From Cristatella mucedo (taxonomy: Eukaryota > Bryozoa > Phylactolaemata > Cristatellidae): a stretch of 64,000 nt of DNA. Below the pieces are notes generated by a model. That model made no database searches and was not told the origin of the DNA. It saw only the letters and a program-made list of their open reading frames with translations. This document shows positions 1 through 26,862 of the stretch, one piece after another. The stretch covers positions 778,001-842,000 of the forward strand of contig WPIO01000047.1 in the NCBI GenBank assembly GCA_009760855.2. Direction: 5' to 3'. A program made the position numbers and the translations under genes. Each line of letters begins with the position of its first letter. Within the stretch, counting starts at the first letter, position 1.

Positions 1-560
1 TAAAGTTGAGGCTGCTGAACCAGTCAAATGGGAATTGCTGTCCTCACTGGCAGACGATAACGACGACGACAGACTGACGAGGGGGTGGGTGGGTGGGGGT
101 GGGGAGAGGTACCTCGTACAAACCACCCGCTTTCTGGAATCCAACCGTCTACCAATACCTCGTACGAAGAACCTCTAATCCTTTGGAGACCGTGCATCTA
201 GTTCGTATGCTCCCAAAGCATGGAACTCCCTCCCGACTTTCGTCAGAGCATCCCCTGACTTGACCACATTTAAAAAGAACTTAAAAACACCTGTTTAAGA
301 CAGCATTTAGTGGGTTCCCGTGATTTGTCATTCATGTGCTTATGCATGGTGACACTGTGCATGCTGCCACTACCCACGTTTGCATGCTGACCCTGTGCAT
401 GTCACCCCTAACCACGTTATTCATGCTTGTTTATCAAGCATAATATTACTCACCATTCAATTGCATTTCCATTTGCAGCAAATGTAAAGCGCCTAGAGAG
501 AGATTGAGTTCTCTGAGGGCGCTTTATCAAGTGCATTACTATTATTATTATTATTATTAC
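1..560 (+). mobile_element. L2-type LINE, 3' end (family A)
   Basis: The stretch from 120 matches the C-terminal part of the RT protein in the 57-kb copy. It is followed by the standard 3' tail with AAAGCGCCTAGAGAGAGATT, GAGGGCGCTTTATCAAGTGC and an ATT microsatellite. The tail lies just beyond the ZCCHC8 3' end in the opposite orientation. Bases 561-783 hold nothing else recognised. Confidence 0.85.
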
Positions 561-783
561 TTGGGCGGCAGCGCTTGGTGAGTCGTGGCAGTGGCAGATG
601 CTTTCAGACAGCAAACGTGTGTCCCACCACTAGTCCCCGCCTGTTTTTAACTAGGCTGCTACAACGGTGGGAAGGTCTGCAAGCTTGGGGACGTCGTACC
701 TCCGACAGTCATCATCGGCAAGGAGAGCTGTAAACTGGGAGCGTGGCAGAGAGACAAGTCACCAAGCAGCGATCCGCATAAGA

Positions 784-15534
<14,751 letters not shown>

Positions 15535-15804
15535 GCTTGAACTTGAAGCTTCACTTCAGTAATAGAATATAAATATCAGAGAGCAGGCCGATGTCGATGA
15601 ATGAGCAGCCTGAAAATGCTTGGCCGCGGCACAAGACCTGGCGAATGCCGCAGCGCCGACTACCGCCTAAAAGAAAAACGTTTTAGCGATTCAATTAATG
15701 ATCCGAGCGGCCGGTTGCTCGACCTTGACAGCGAGCAATTCCCTTCCTCCGGACGTTTCAGGCCACGGGAAGTAGGTACATAGATATTCGAAAGGGTTGT
15801 AGGT

Positions 15805-16000
15805 AATAATAATAATCATCATCATCATAATAATAATGCACTTGATAAAGCGCCCTCAGAGAACTCAATCTCTCTCTAGGCGTTTTGCATTTGCTGCAAA
15901 CGGAAATGCAATTGAATGGTGAGTAATCTCACGCTTGATAAACAAACAAAATGAATAACATGGTTAGGGGTGACATGCACAGGGTCAGCATGCGAAGGGT
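15805..16000 (-). mobile_element. L2 LINE tail
   Basis: AAT/ATC microsatellite, CACTTGATAAAGCGCCCTCA, then the 3' UTR segment to about 16000, where it is cut off. Bases 15535-15804, upstream of ZCCHC8 exon 1, hold no clear TATA box or other gene. Confidence 0.8.
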
Positions 16001-16189
16001 CGTGTGGCCTGCGTGCGCAGCTAATACGGCGTCGTTTATTCATACACTTATGTCGGATTTGCTATGGGCACAGTGCTCATAGCAGAGCATTCCATGGTTT
16101 CCAGCATGTGTTAATAGTTACGTTAAGCAAACACTTCTTTAGTTTCTTCCATTTTGAGTTTCTCTCTGTAATACTAAATACTAAACGCT

Positions 16190-16325
16190 AGAGTCTTACA
16201 CGAAAACTCTGAACCCAAAAACTGAAAGCCAAAGAAAAACGCAAAAGCTAACGAGTAAACCCCAAGCCGTAAGCCCCAAATCATTTAACTATCAAGTACT
16301 AAACCAAAAATCCTAAACCCAAGCT
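16190..16325. repeat. Degenerate CTAAACC-like low-complexity run
   Basis: A 135-bp stretch of loosely repeated units such as CTAAACG, CTGAACCC and CCTAAACCC. Spacing is irregular and no unit is exact. Confidence 0.45.
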
Positions 16326-16368
16326 AGATGTATTGGCTGGTATGAGAGATGGTTCAGTCAACTTCCGC

Positions 16369-16505
16369 TCGAGTTTGGCCCAGCGGTTAAGGTGCTCACA
16401 CCGATCGAGTCGTGAACGAGGTCGTGGGCTCGAGCCCCGTGGCGTATGTGAAGCGCCCGAAAAGAGATTAGGTTCTCTTGGAGCTCTATAAAAATTAGTT
16501 GTATT
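16369..16505 (+). mobile_element. tRNA-like SINE, family 1
   Basis: TTTGGCCCAGCGGTTAAGGT (A box), GTCGTGGGCTCGAGCCCC (B box), then AAGCGCCCGAAAAGAGATTA and an L2-like end. One of the best-preserved copies. Confidence 0.85.
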
Positions 16506-16977
16506 TATTTATACTTAATCAGCGGTCAGCTGAGGTGCGCATAACGGCGAGTGGCATTGTTTTTTAGCATTGCTTCCAACGCGGCATAACGACTACGGAA
16601 CTAAGTCTTAAAATAACAACAGTGCTTTTGTTCACAATAGCGTGAACAGTACGTGTGGAACCAGCACCTCGAAGCACTGTTTACAAGAGACACAGCACCA
16701 ATGCTGGCGGGTACGCCGTCGATAGCAACGCAACAGAAACGAAGGTGATCCATACATTAGTAGCAATTCTAAATTGTTGCGTCTTGCTTTAATTCCCAAA
16801 ATCGTAGAGGGCCACTCGCTCAGCAACGCCAGCATTTAGCTAATGAATCACCAGTTCAGAGATCGTTTTACAAGATCTAAGCACTAGGTTATGAACAATC
16901 TCATTCCTTAATGATCAAGTAGCTACTAATACTCTGTAGTAAAGGGTATAACATGGCGGATTTAGCATGCGTGCCAC

Positions 16978-17037
16978 TGTATCAGAGCCTCCGTCATTGT
17001 ATCAGAGCCTCCGCCATTGTATCAGAGCCTCTTAGAT
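16978..17037. repeat. Three tandem 20-bp units
   Basis: GTATCAGAGCCTCC recurs three times at 20-bp spacing. The rest of 16506-17690 has an 11-G run at about 17441-17451 and no recognised gene. Confidence 0.8.
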
Positions 17038-17692
17038 GACAGGCCACCCTCGATCGGTGCAATAAAACAAGCGTAGCATCGGTATATGTAATAGAAGTAA
17101 ACCTCTTCAGGCTCCAAAATAAATGCATAACAAGGACTTTTCGATATGATTTTTCATTGTTGCCGGTCTTGGCCCTAAATAAAAATTTTGCACGACTTGC
17201 CCCCTAGATGAAAATCCTGGCTCCGCCACTGGAGTTAACTCACCTCTGAATCGTCGGCCTGTCAGACAACCTCAGGTCACCAGACTTTCCTTGCTTAGAG
17301 ACAGGATACATCGCAAGTTTCAGCTCCTTAAGATGCATGGAACGATCTCAAACTAGACTGTGATTGTAGTGAATCCAGGGAAGCAAGGAGGAGCAAACGG
17401 TCATGTACAAGCTGCACGACCATCAGGAATGCTATGGGGCGGGGGGGGGGGCGCGTCCACGTACTGAATCTCCGACGTTGTATAGACGTTCACAATAGGC
17501 AATCGCCGAATTTGCTCTTTTTTCCTATGTAGCGTCAACTACCGGGGCTGGCTACACGGGCCTGGCAGACCTGGGCCGCTACGTGTTTCGGCTAGCTGCC
17601 AGCTGGTGCAGGCTATTTACAGTGTCGGTCATGTGACTGTCGGCAACGCTAGCCTCCCACTTTCTGCATGTCAACCGGATTTTTCGGACACT

Positions 17693-17694
<2 letters not shown>

Positions 17695-17788
<94 letters not shown>
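17695..17788. repeat. CT microsatellite
   Basis: About 47 uninterrupted CT units. Flanking DNA to 18840 shows no supported coding region. Confidence 0.98.
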
Positions 17789-17791
<3 letters not shown>

Positions 17792-18840
17792 CCACCTCGG
17801 ACCTGCCGACTCGGACCGCATGGTGCACGCGAGTCGTGTACCCGCAGCATGTTCGGTGAGCTTTGACAGCCATGTCTCTTCGCTTAAACTTGACTCCTCT
17901 TTGTCTCTGCGCTTAAACTTGACGCCTCTTCGTCAAGCAAAAGAGGCGTCGAGCTTCGGGTCATGTTTGCGCAGGGCTTTTCCAGCTCGAACGCAAGTCA
18001 TTCGGATTCCGTTCATCGCATAGTGAAGCTGGGCCGCCTGACTTCTGAGGAGGCGGATCCCTAGAGAGACCCAAGACGTTCATCCATAATTTTGCCCTGC
18101 GAATCCAGCTTCCTTCTTACATTAAGAGAATCTGTGGGGCATGGTGGGCAACGTCCAACACATTTCTAAGCTGACCATGCACCCACCGGCAGAATTTCAA
18201 ATAAACAGTTCGCAGTGAAGTTTCTGCACATGGGAGCAGTAAGTCCTATTTATTTGCTTCCACAAGAAACCGATAACTATAGCGTTCTCACAGCCGCTCG
18301 ACATTGATTGACATTTTGAGGTTTGAAAATCAGGGCCGTACACAAACCAAGTTCAAATATCAAACGAGTAATCGTAGGATCCAGATATACTGCACAATTA
18401 TCTGCAATAAGTCTAGGCAATAGGGGGGTAGTCCACACGTCGACAGTACAAGAATAGAAAAGCAGTCCTCTTCTCCCTTATTAAGCTCTGGCATACGAAA
18501 AGTAGCCATGCCTCTGCATTGACATCTTCAAAACACGGGTAGTCATCGGAAGCATTGCGAGAATTGCATTTAGTCGATGACAGATAGAGAAGGCACCATT
18601 GCCGGCAGGCACGATAGCACATGAGCGAAGCATGACTGGCATCTGAGCACTCATTCATCTCAACAGTTTATTGCAGTAGCAGTCTCAAAGCAAATAATCC
18701 CAGTCACGGGCTCCTTAACGGTATTAATCGACACAGGAATAGTTTCTAGGTTGTAAATCACATCATCAGCTAAAGCCAAAGATCTGATATCTGTTCGCTA
18801 CCTGCAGCCAATTCTGTTGGTCTCCAGTCCCTTTTGGCTG

Positions 18841-19112
18841 TGTGGTTCGGCATACGGAACGCTGGCCCAGAACAACGCCAACGGTTTATTGTACAAGGCA
18901 CGGAGCAGCAAGACGCACGACTGCCTTCGCCCCCTTCTCACACTAGAGTCTCCTTCCACTCCTCCGGTTGACCCCGATGATTCATCGAGGACCACAACTG
19001 TGCAGCGGCCGATCCTGATGGTGAATCCACCATCTGGCCACCAGCGGTTACCGGCCAGTGTCCATGCCACATCACAGGCTCATTAGAGGAGCCAGCCTAC
19101 ACTCAAACTACA
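18841..19112 (-). mobile_element. Solo LTR (retrotransposon), 5-bp TSD GGCTG
   Basis: Begins TG and ends CA, and is flanked by GGCTG at 18836-18840 and 19113-19117. It matches the element at 60500-60852. On the minus strand an AATAAA lies near the end, which suggests minus orientation. It interrupts a family-B LINE. Confidence 0.85.
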
Positions 19113-19117
19113 GGCTG

Positions 19118-19482
19118 GGCTGCCGAAAAAATCCACTAGCCCACTGCAGCTGACGACGAATATATCTGTGCGGCTAGGCAACAAATCCCAGAGGTCAGAC
19201 CGTGTTTCTCCTTCGCTGATGGAGCTTCAATGGCTTCTGATTGATCGAAGAATACAGGGTAAAGTTCTTACGCTGACCCACATGGCCTGTCTCGGCTTGG
19301 CTCTTCCATACCTAACTGAACTGCTGCATCAGTTTCAGCTTCCTCGTGCCCTCGGGTCTTCTGTAGACGATAAATTAGCTGTTCCATTCCTGCGCTTTAA
19401 TATCGTAGGCGACAGAAGCTTTAGCTCTGCAGGTCCTAGGCTGTGGAAATCATCTCCACAATTCTTACGCAACGACAACTAC

Positions 19483-19525
<43 letters not shown>

Positions 19526-19950
19526 ACTGCACATCCTTTCCAGCCTTACTGAGCAGCTGCTGCTACTTCCGTCCGTGCTACTCAGCTACCTAAACTGCCC
19601 TTCTGATTCAGCTTTTATGCTTTTAAATTTCTCTTCGTTGCGTGAGATGAGGTCCGAGGTGGCTACCGAAAGCCGCCGCTTAGGCGAGCCTCGATGGCAC
19701 ACTAGGTTAGGCGGTTGCTTTTCACGACCTCGGTCCTGAGGTCGTGAAATCCACAACCTCGGGACCGAGGTCGTGGGTTTCAATCCTGAGGTTGACGATC
19801 CTTTATTGCCGCTGCAAGTGGTGACAATAGCTATATAGGCTCTTCTGCCGCCATACACAAGAGGCTGTTGAATCTGCTAGTATTCTTTTAGGCTTTGAGT
19901 CGCACCCATTTAGTCTTTGTGGCTTTGTTTAGCTACAGGCGAAGATGCAT
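19118..19950 (+). mobile_element. Family B LINE 3' part, interrupted
   Basis: Encodes a decayed RT C-terminus (HMACLGLALPYLTELLHQFQ, then AVPFLRFNIVGDRSFSSAG) with a GCT microsatellite at 19492-19526. It resumes after the SINE at 19888 with GAGTCGC and CTTTGTGGCTTTG, ending in a GCATTACAT-type tail. Confidence 0.8.
19686..19887 (+). mobile_element. tRNA-like SINE, family 2, with TSD TTAGGC
   Basis: Starts GAGCCTCGATGGCACACTAG, has a B-box-like GTGGGTTTCAATCC, then TTATTGCCGCTGCAAG and ends GAGGCTGTTGAATCTGC plus TAGTATT. It is flanked by TTAGGC at 19680-19685 and 19888-19893. It contains an extra inverted copy of the GACCTCGGTCC segment. Bases 19951-20794 hold nothing recognised. Confidence 0.85.
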
Positions 19951-20794
19951 TACATGAGAGATTACGTTGCTCTCTGCCCACAGCAACAGAGTAGCTGCGT
20001 GGCTCTTCATTGTTGACCCGTCGGCTTCCTATTGAGACATCGACAAAAAGTGAGCATTAATTAGTGATAAGTTTTGCTCACGGAACCACGATGCTTGGCG
20101 TAACCGGTGGCGGAGGCGTTCACCACGCTGTACTGTGGAGCAATGAGTTGGGCAGTCCCTATTCCTATTACCCGTAACCGTAAACGACGAAGAAATTATA
20201 TCTTAAAACCACTCAATGAGCAACTACCGAGTTCAGGGCGAGTAAGCATATGATTTTGCTCTATAATTTATCATTAACTGCAGGTCTAGCCCGACCTACT
20301 TAAAAATCTCGCGAGTCTTACACTATATACATTTTGCAGCTCTTGCCCCTAGATGAAAATCTTGGCTCCGCCAATGACCATAATGATAGGGCCTAGCAAC
20401 CTTGACCTGGCCAAGCCCTAAAAAAAAACGAAAAAAGCACGTGCCGAGGCTTGAGTTCGCATACAGTTGGCTTCTGCTATAGGTTAAGGTTTGGCTCTCG
20501 TCAATCCAGTATGGATTTTGCTCTGCCTAAGTAGGTTGCAGTGACTCCGATATATTGCTGCGCGTGTGTACACGTACAAACGGAAGCAGCAACACATGCC
20601 GGTGCATGGTAGCAATACAGCAACGGCCCAAAATTATATTAGCAGCAATTTTGAGCTGAGATGCATGAGGGCAACGTTTTACATAATTTTCCTGAAAAGA
20701 TCTCCAGCCGAAGGCAGTAATCTACATGGAAGTAGTAGGCGGGACTAAGGATTTGCACAAATCTCTGCTGAAATGAACGACCGACGCCGTTGTC

Positions 20795-20930
20795 GGCTAA
20801 AAATGTCATCTACTTGCATAGCGCCGTGAAACAGCTTAATCTCTATTCAGGTGGTACTCATACACAGCAGGGTTCGCACTTGTGACCTCGGAGGTCGAAG
20901 GCAAGCAGCTTAACTAATGAGCCATATCAG
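20795..20930 (-). mobile_element. tRNA-like SINE, family 1 (diverged)
   Basis: Minus-strand copy with GGTTCGCACTTGTGACC replacing the usual B-box region, and the L2-like tail ATAGCGCCGTGAAACAGC. Confidence 0.6.
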
Positions 20931-20957
20931 GGTGTCTTTACCGAAGAATTGAGACGG

Positions 20958-20960
<3 letters not shown>

Positions 20961-21018
<58 letters not shown>
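20961..21018. repeat. CT microsatellite
   Basis: About 29 CT units. Confidence 0.97.
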
Positions 21019-21019
<1 letters not shown>

Positions 21020-21071
21020 AACTTTCGTTCGCTAATGCTGAAACCTGTAAGGCTGCTTAATTACCAAAAGC

Positions 21072-21210
21072 TGGTTTGGTCTAGCGGTTAAGGTGATCAC
21101 TCCGACCAAGGTCTGGCTGAGGTCGTGGGCTCGAGAGCCCCGAGGCATATATGAAGCGCCTGGATAGAGATTAAGTTCTCTTGGGCGCTATGCAAATGAA
21201 TTATAAAAAT
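21072..21210 (+). mobile_element. tRNA-like SINE, family 1 (reference-quality copy)
   Basis: GCTGGTTTGGTCTAGCGGTT (A box), GTCGTGGGCTCGAGAGCCCC (B box), then AAGCGCCTGGATAGAGATTA, AGTTCTCTTGGGCGCTATGC and AAATGAATTA. The last 60 bp are clearly related to the L2 LINE tail. Confidence 0.88.
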
Positions 21211-21324
21211 TGCACAGGTAGAGCTCTTATTCAGAATTTAGATTAAGAATTATGCAAAGCAGTTTAGATCCGGCCATTTAGTTGTTCTGCCATCATTCAT
21301 ACAGAATGAAATCTTTTGTTGCTC

Positions 21325-22280
<956 letters not shown>

Positions 22281-22284
22281 TAGC

Positions 22285-23350
22285 TCAAATGTGTGCCCCA
22301 CAGTCCTCGCCTCAAGCTACGGTCACTGCTTTTTTACGGTTTTTTACTTTTGATAACCTTGCATCTTTTAAGTATCAGCTAGAAACGCATTTGTTTCCGT
22401 CAGCTTTCCCTTCGTCCCTGTGAATCTGTTCTCAGCCTTCTCTTGTTCTGCTGCTCACATGACACCATAAGCGTGTGGCTGGATTAAAAGGCTTTGCTCT
22501 TCTAATAGGTGATACTGTAGTGCGACCACCACCACGCGCTCGAAATTTAGGTGTCGTTTTTGACAGCAGCCTAAATTGTAAAAGCTTCATTCAGAATACT
22601 GCATCTACAGCTATCCATCACGTCCTATCCCTATTCAAGATTATGAGCTGTCTTCCACAGTGGCTTGCAAAAAATTCAACTAGCTCATGAGTTCTTTCTC
22701 GGCTTGATTATTGTAATTTCCTTATATCTGGGCTACCAAAGAAAGCTATTAGGCTACTGCAGCTGGCTATGAATATGGCTGCAAGGCTAGCCTTCAAGTC
22801 CCAGACGTTTGACTATGTGTCTCCTTTGCGAAAAAAGCTAGGGTGGATGCCGGTTGAGCAAACGGATATAGAGCAAAGTTCTTACGTTGACCCACAAGGC
22901 CCGCCACGGCTTGGCTCCTTCGTACCTAGCTGAACTGCTACATCAGTTTCAGCCTGTTCGCGCCCTCAGGTCCTGTGTGGACAATAAATTAGCTGTTCCA
23001 TTCCTCCTCTTAAAGACCGTTGGCAACAGAAGTATTAGCTCTGCAGGTTCCTGGAGCTCGCTTCCACAATTCTTACGCAACGACAACTGCTCTCCTACTG
23101 CCGACTATGGCACATCTTTTTCAGCAGTCCTGAGCTGCTACTTCTATGCTACTCACTACCTTAACTGCTCTCCTGACTCTGCCATGCTTCCCACTTTCTC
23201 TTTGTTGCGTGAGACGAAGTCTGTTGGCTACCGAATGCGTACCGAAAGCCGCTTAGGCTGTGCGTGCGCTTTATAAAACTCTCCTGCCTAACACCCACAC
23301 AGTCTTTATGGCTTTGTGGAGTTGCAGATGAAAATACATTAAATTAAATT
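22285..23350 (+). mobile_element. Family B LINE, longest copy
   Basis: Broken RT frame carrying RARNLGVVFDSSLNCKSFI, then RLDYCNFLISGLPKKAIR in another frame, then SYLAELLHQFQPVRALRS and NRSISSAG. It ends GTGCGCTTTATAAAACTC and ATACATTAAATTAAATT. The 3' tail differs from family A. Clearly non-LTR and L2/CR1-like. Confidence 0.85.
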
Positions 23351-23475
23351 GCATAAAGATAAAAACCTCGTAAGGCACTATACAAGAAAGTATTATTACT
23401 AGTAGTAGCATTGCTGTTATGATTTTCATAATTATGACCTCCAGCGTCCGGCACTTTTTCTGAAGGCTAAATATT

Positions 23476-23596
23476 CACCAGCCGCGATGGCACACTAGGT
23501 AAGGCGGTCGCTTATCACGACCTTGTCCGAGGTCGAGGGTTTCGAATCCTGCGGTGAGCGATATTTATTGCCGCTGCAAGCGGTGGTAAATCGCTA

Positions 23597-23651
<55 letters not shown>

Positions 23652-23705
23652 ATACGCTATATGTCGCTATACAAAAGAGGCTGTTGAATCGGCTAGTATT
23701 ATCAA
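23476..23705 (+). mobile_element. tRNA-like SINE, family 2, with internal AT/GT tract
   Basis: GCCGCGATGGCACACTAGGT, B box GGGTTTCGAATCC, TTATTGCCGCTGCAAGCGG, then an (AT)n(GT)n tract at 23594-23652 and the standard end GAGGCTGTTGAATCGGC. Confidence 0.85.
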
Positions 23706-25100
23706 ACGGCATACAGCCGTATCACTGTTTTGCGTTGCACTTTGCTGAAACACGGACTCTCGCAGGGCATCTAAATGAAATTTGGCAGTGTGTCACGTGA
23801 CTCACAGAGCAGACGTAGTCGGATGCAGAAAACAGGATAAGATTGAGTAGAAGAGCAGCTCGACTAGCATCGCAGCAATAGCCGTCCACCGCATTCCAGT
23901 GATTCAAATACTCAAAGACAAAGTCACAACAGTCGCAGGCATGATACAACAGAAATGATCAGAGCCGGAATAATGGTGCCTTTTATTAGTTAATCACATG
24001 GAAATGTTAGGCTAAGGCACCGCGCACCTGCACGTTACCTGCTTGCAGCCAACTACATAGTCTAGTGTGAAATCGTAAACCTTCGGCTTCCAAGGTTGTA
24101 GTTCAGGTTTCCAGATTTCCACACACGGAGCTTCAAACGTAGCCTACGAGAAGTGCGTACACAGAAATTTTGTTCTCTAGGGTTTCCATGCTGTTGTGCT
24201 ATTATTGTTATCATTATTATTATTACGGCCTGCAAAAATGCTACGTTATACTAATTTTGTCACTTTATCACAATTTGCATACTCTAGACTTACGATCAAG
24301 GTAAATCCTTATCCTGGCATTTCTACGCTGAAAATCTTGGCTCCTATAATACTATAATATAATAATAATATCCTATAATATAATAATACAATATAATATA
24401 GTCCTATAGTACTCTTATAATACTCTTTTTCTACTCGTATAATACTCTAGAATATCTTGTAATACTTCTAAGGTACTCTTATAATAATCTTACTCTTAAT
24501 CTTAATACTCTTATAATACTCATTCTATAATTACTTTTATATTACTCTTACTCCTATTATACTCTAAAATACTAAAACACTCTTAGCTAACAGCAGGCTG
24601 TAAGTCTTTATTTCAGGCCTTAATGCCACTTAGCTCTGTTGACATGTCGTAAAACTGTTTCTGAACATTTCCTCCTCTTAAATACTTTACATACCTTCAG
24701 CTAACTTTGATTTGGTTCTAGCCCGATCAGCTTACCATTTAGCAACGTTGATGTCCCGGTTGCGTTTAAAGTTTCCTCACGATCATCCAAAAGGAAAGGC
24801 ACAAATTAAGGCACATTAAGTTCTCAATCATTCATTCATTCACATGCAATGAGATCATCGTAATAATAACTGCTTCAGGTTCCAATGAACCAATTCTTAG
24901 AGATTATTATTTCACTTCCGACACCGAATGATGTGAAATCGCTCAGCAGCTCTGGAACTTAAGAAGCCTTAACAACTAAAACACAACCGGCGGACAATAA
25001 TTGTGAAAATAATGACTCAACGCGCGACCAAAGAGTCTTATACGCAGCATCAAAATTAAAACGATAAAAATGTATTTAGCCTACAATAACTAAATCACTT
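23706..25100. other. AT-rich stretch, no gene seen
   Basis: No coding region, RNA gene or known repeat could be supported. Bases 24340-24590 form a degenerate array of TACTCTTATAA-like units (see findings). Confidence 0.6.
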
Positions 25101-25700
25101 TTGAGCAGCTTAAAATACACTGAAGGGAATCATATAAATTGGTCAGGGATAATGTGCACAAATTCAGGATGAAGCACGAGTACATGAAAAAAATTCACAC
25201 TGGCCCGGGAAATTTCAAAAGAAACAGGGTGAGTTTCAGTGTCTTTTTAAATGCCATCAAGCCAATTGATATCGAGACGCCAGCCCGGTAATGAGTTCCA
25301 TGCTTTGGTAGCATTCCATGCTTTGGTAGCAAACTAAAGGTATGCTATCCAAATAGTTTGAGGTTGATTAAGGGCAAAGCTAAACGACTCCAGTGAGAAG
25401 AGCGAGTGGTACGATGTACATCCTGACATGGAAGTATTTTCGATTGGTAGACCGGAGCAAGAGAATCGATGGACCTAAAAGTGAGCGACATAACTTGGTA
25501 GTCGATGCGCTGCGTGATGGGAGCCAGTGCAAGGCGGTTATAAAAAGTGCAACGTGAGAGTTGTAATTTCGCGACGGAGAGATAATGTAGCGACCAGCAG
25601 TAAGCGTTCTATCGCATCGGCTGGAAGGCCTGCTGCAAGTATGCAGAACGGTTCGCGGATGATAGCCGGGCACGACAGCAATCAAGAACGCCCATAGAAC
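25100..25700 (-). mobile_element. Diverged L2 LINE, minus
   Basis: Minus-strand frame LALLTGVV with ALHWLPSRSASTTKLCRSLL and STNRKYFHVRMYIVPLA matches the RT C-terminus as a shifted, decayed version. A 3' UTR-like part lies at 25200-25330. Confidence 0.6.
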
Positions 25701-25879
25701 GCCCGCTCCGTAGGAATTAGTCCAAGTTCTTAATGCCTATTTCTTGCATTCAACAGTCGAAAGAATATCGACGCATCTGCACCGGGACGGATGAAGGAAA
25801 CAACGGAATTAGTAATTCGGCTGAACCGCAGTCCTGCCCGGTGAATAAATGCTCGTGTCCCTCAAATGGAGTCTACCAT

Positions 25880-26465
25880 TTTTGAAGGCAGCGAAAAACT
25901 CGATGCTGTTTTCTATAATGCGAAATCAAAACTGCAGTTGCACGACGCCTATTATGGAAATGGCAGCAGTATCGCAGTTCGAATATACTGTGAGACTGGC
26001 CGGCCTCGGCCATTGGAGACCGTAGCATGAGAACGCACATGAGCGATCGCACGAAATTTGGCGGTAAATCCGGACCGCTGTTTTCTACCATGTTGAGTCA
26101 AAACCGCAGTTGCGCGACGTCTATTGTAGAAACAGCAGCTATATTGCAGTTGGAATATGTAAGGCGGCGGGGTCATTGCAAGCAATAGCATGAGAACGCG
26201 CCAGATCAATCGCAGGAAATCCGGTGCGCAAACCCGGAAAACCATTCTAATAATTTGAAATCAAAACCACAGGTTTGCGAAGCCTTGAGTGGAAACGGCA
26301 GCTGTATGGCAGTGCAGTTATATAGGGCTGCCATCTGGACCGGGCCATTGGAGGCCATAGCATGAAATATGGTAAGTAGTCCAGGAACACTATTCTGCAT
26401 AAGTTGGAATCAAAGCTGCAGTTTTTGTGACGCTTATTGTGGAAAAGGCAGCTGTATCGCAGTCA
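25880..26465. repeat. Degenerate tandem repeat, period about 146-172 bp
   Basis: About 3.5 units with landmarks TTTTCTATAATG (25909), TTTTCTACCATG (26081), CATTCTAATAAT (26243) and CTATTCTGCAT (26390). Each is followed by AAATCAAAACYGCAGTT-like sequence and GGCAGCWGTATYGCAGT. On the minus strand two units encode RRRATAVL, but no long frame spans the array. Confidence 0.8.
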
Positions 26466-26754
26466 TTCGCTGGACTCCTGGGGAGCCCGAGAGGGGGGGG
26501 ATAGCCCGCTTCCGGTTAGTGGCTAAAGGGCGTAATGCCGCGCCGGGGAGAAGAAGAAGGCGCAGCTTTGGTTTTCGTAGCTCAGCCACGACTCTGAAGC
26601 CTGACCCATGAGCGGGAGTTAGCCCCCTCGCAGCCCCTTCCAACGTCAGCACCGGAGTGAGCGACTGCGGCGTCGAACCGCAGGCGACCAGAGGAGCGTA
26701 ACGAAAGCCTCGGTGTCCAAGTGAGTGTCTTAGTAGAATCGCAAGAATCGCCCC

Positions 26755-26862
26755 GACCGCGGCCCTGCCGAAGTCGAGGGCACGAGCCCCGCGGCATATG
26801 CGAAGCGCCTGAATAGAGGGGATCGGGCTCTATTATAGGGTGCTATACAAATGAATGATTTT
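26755..26862 (+). mobile_element. tRNA-like SINE, family 1, 5'-truncated
   Basis: Starts in the B-box region (GGGCACGAGCCCCGCGGCAT) and ends with the L2-like tail TGCTATACAAATGAATGATT. Confidence 0.75.

Noticed and set aside
19686-19887. The SINE heads as functional tRNA genes.
   Set aside because: A- and B-box-like motifs are present, but the cloverleaf arms do not close and each is fused to a repeated body and tail, as expected for SINEs.
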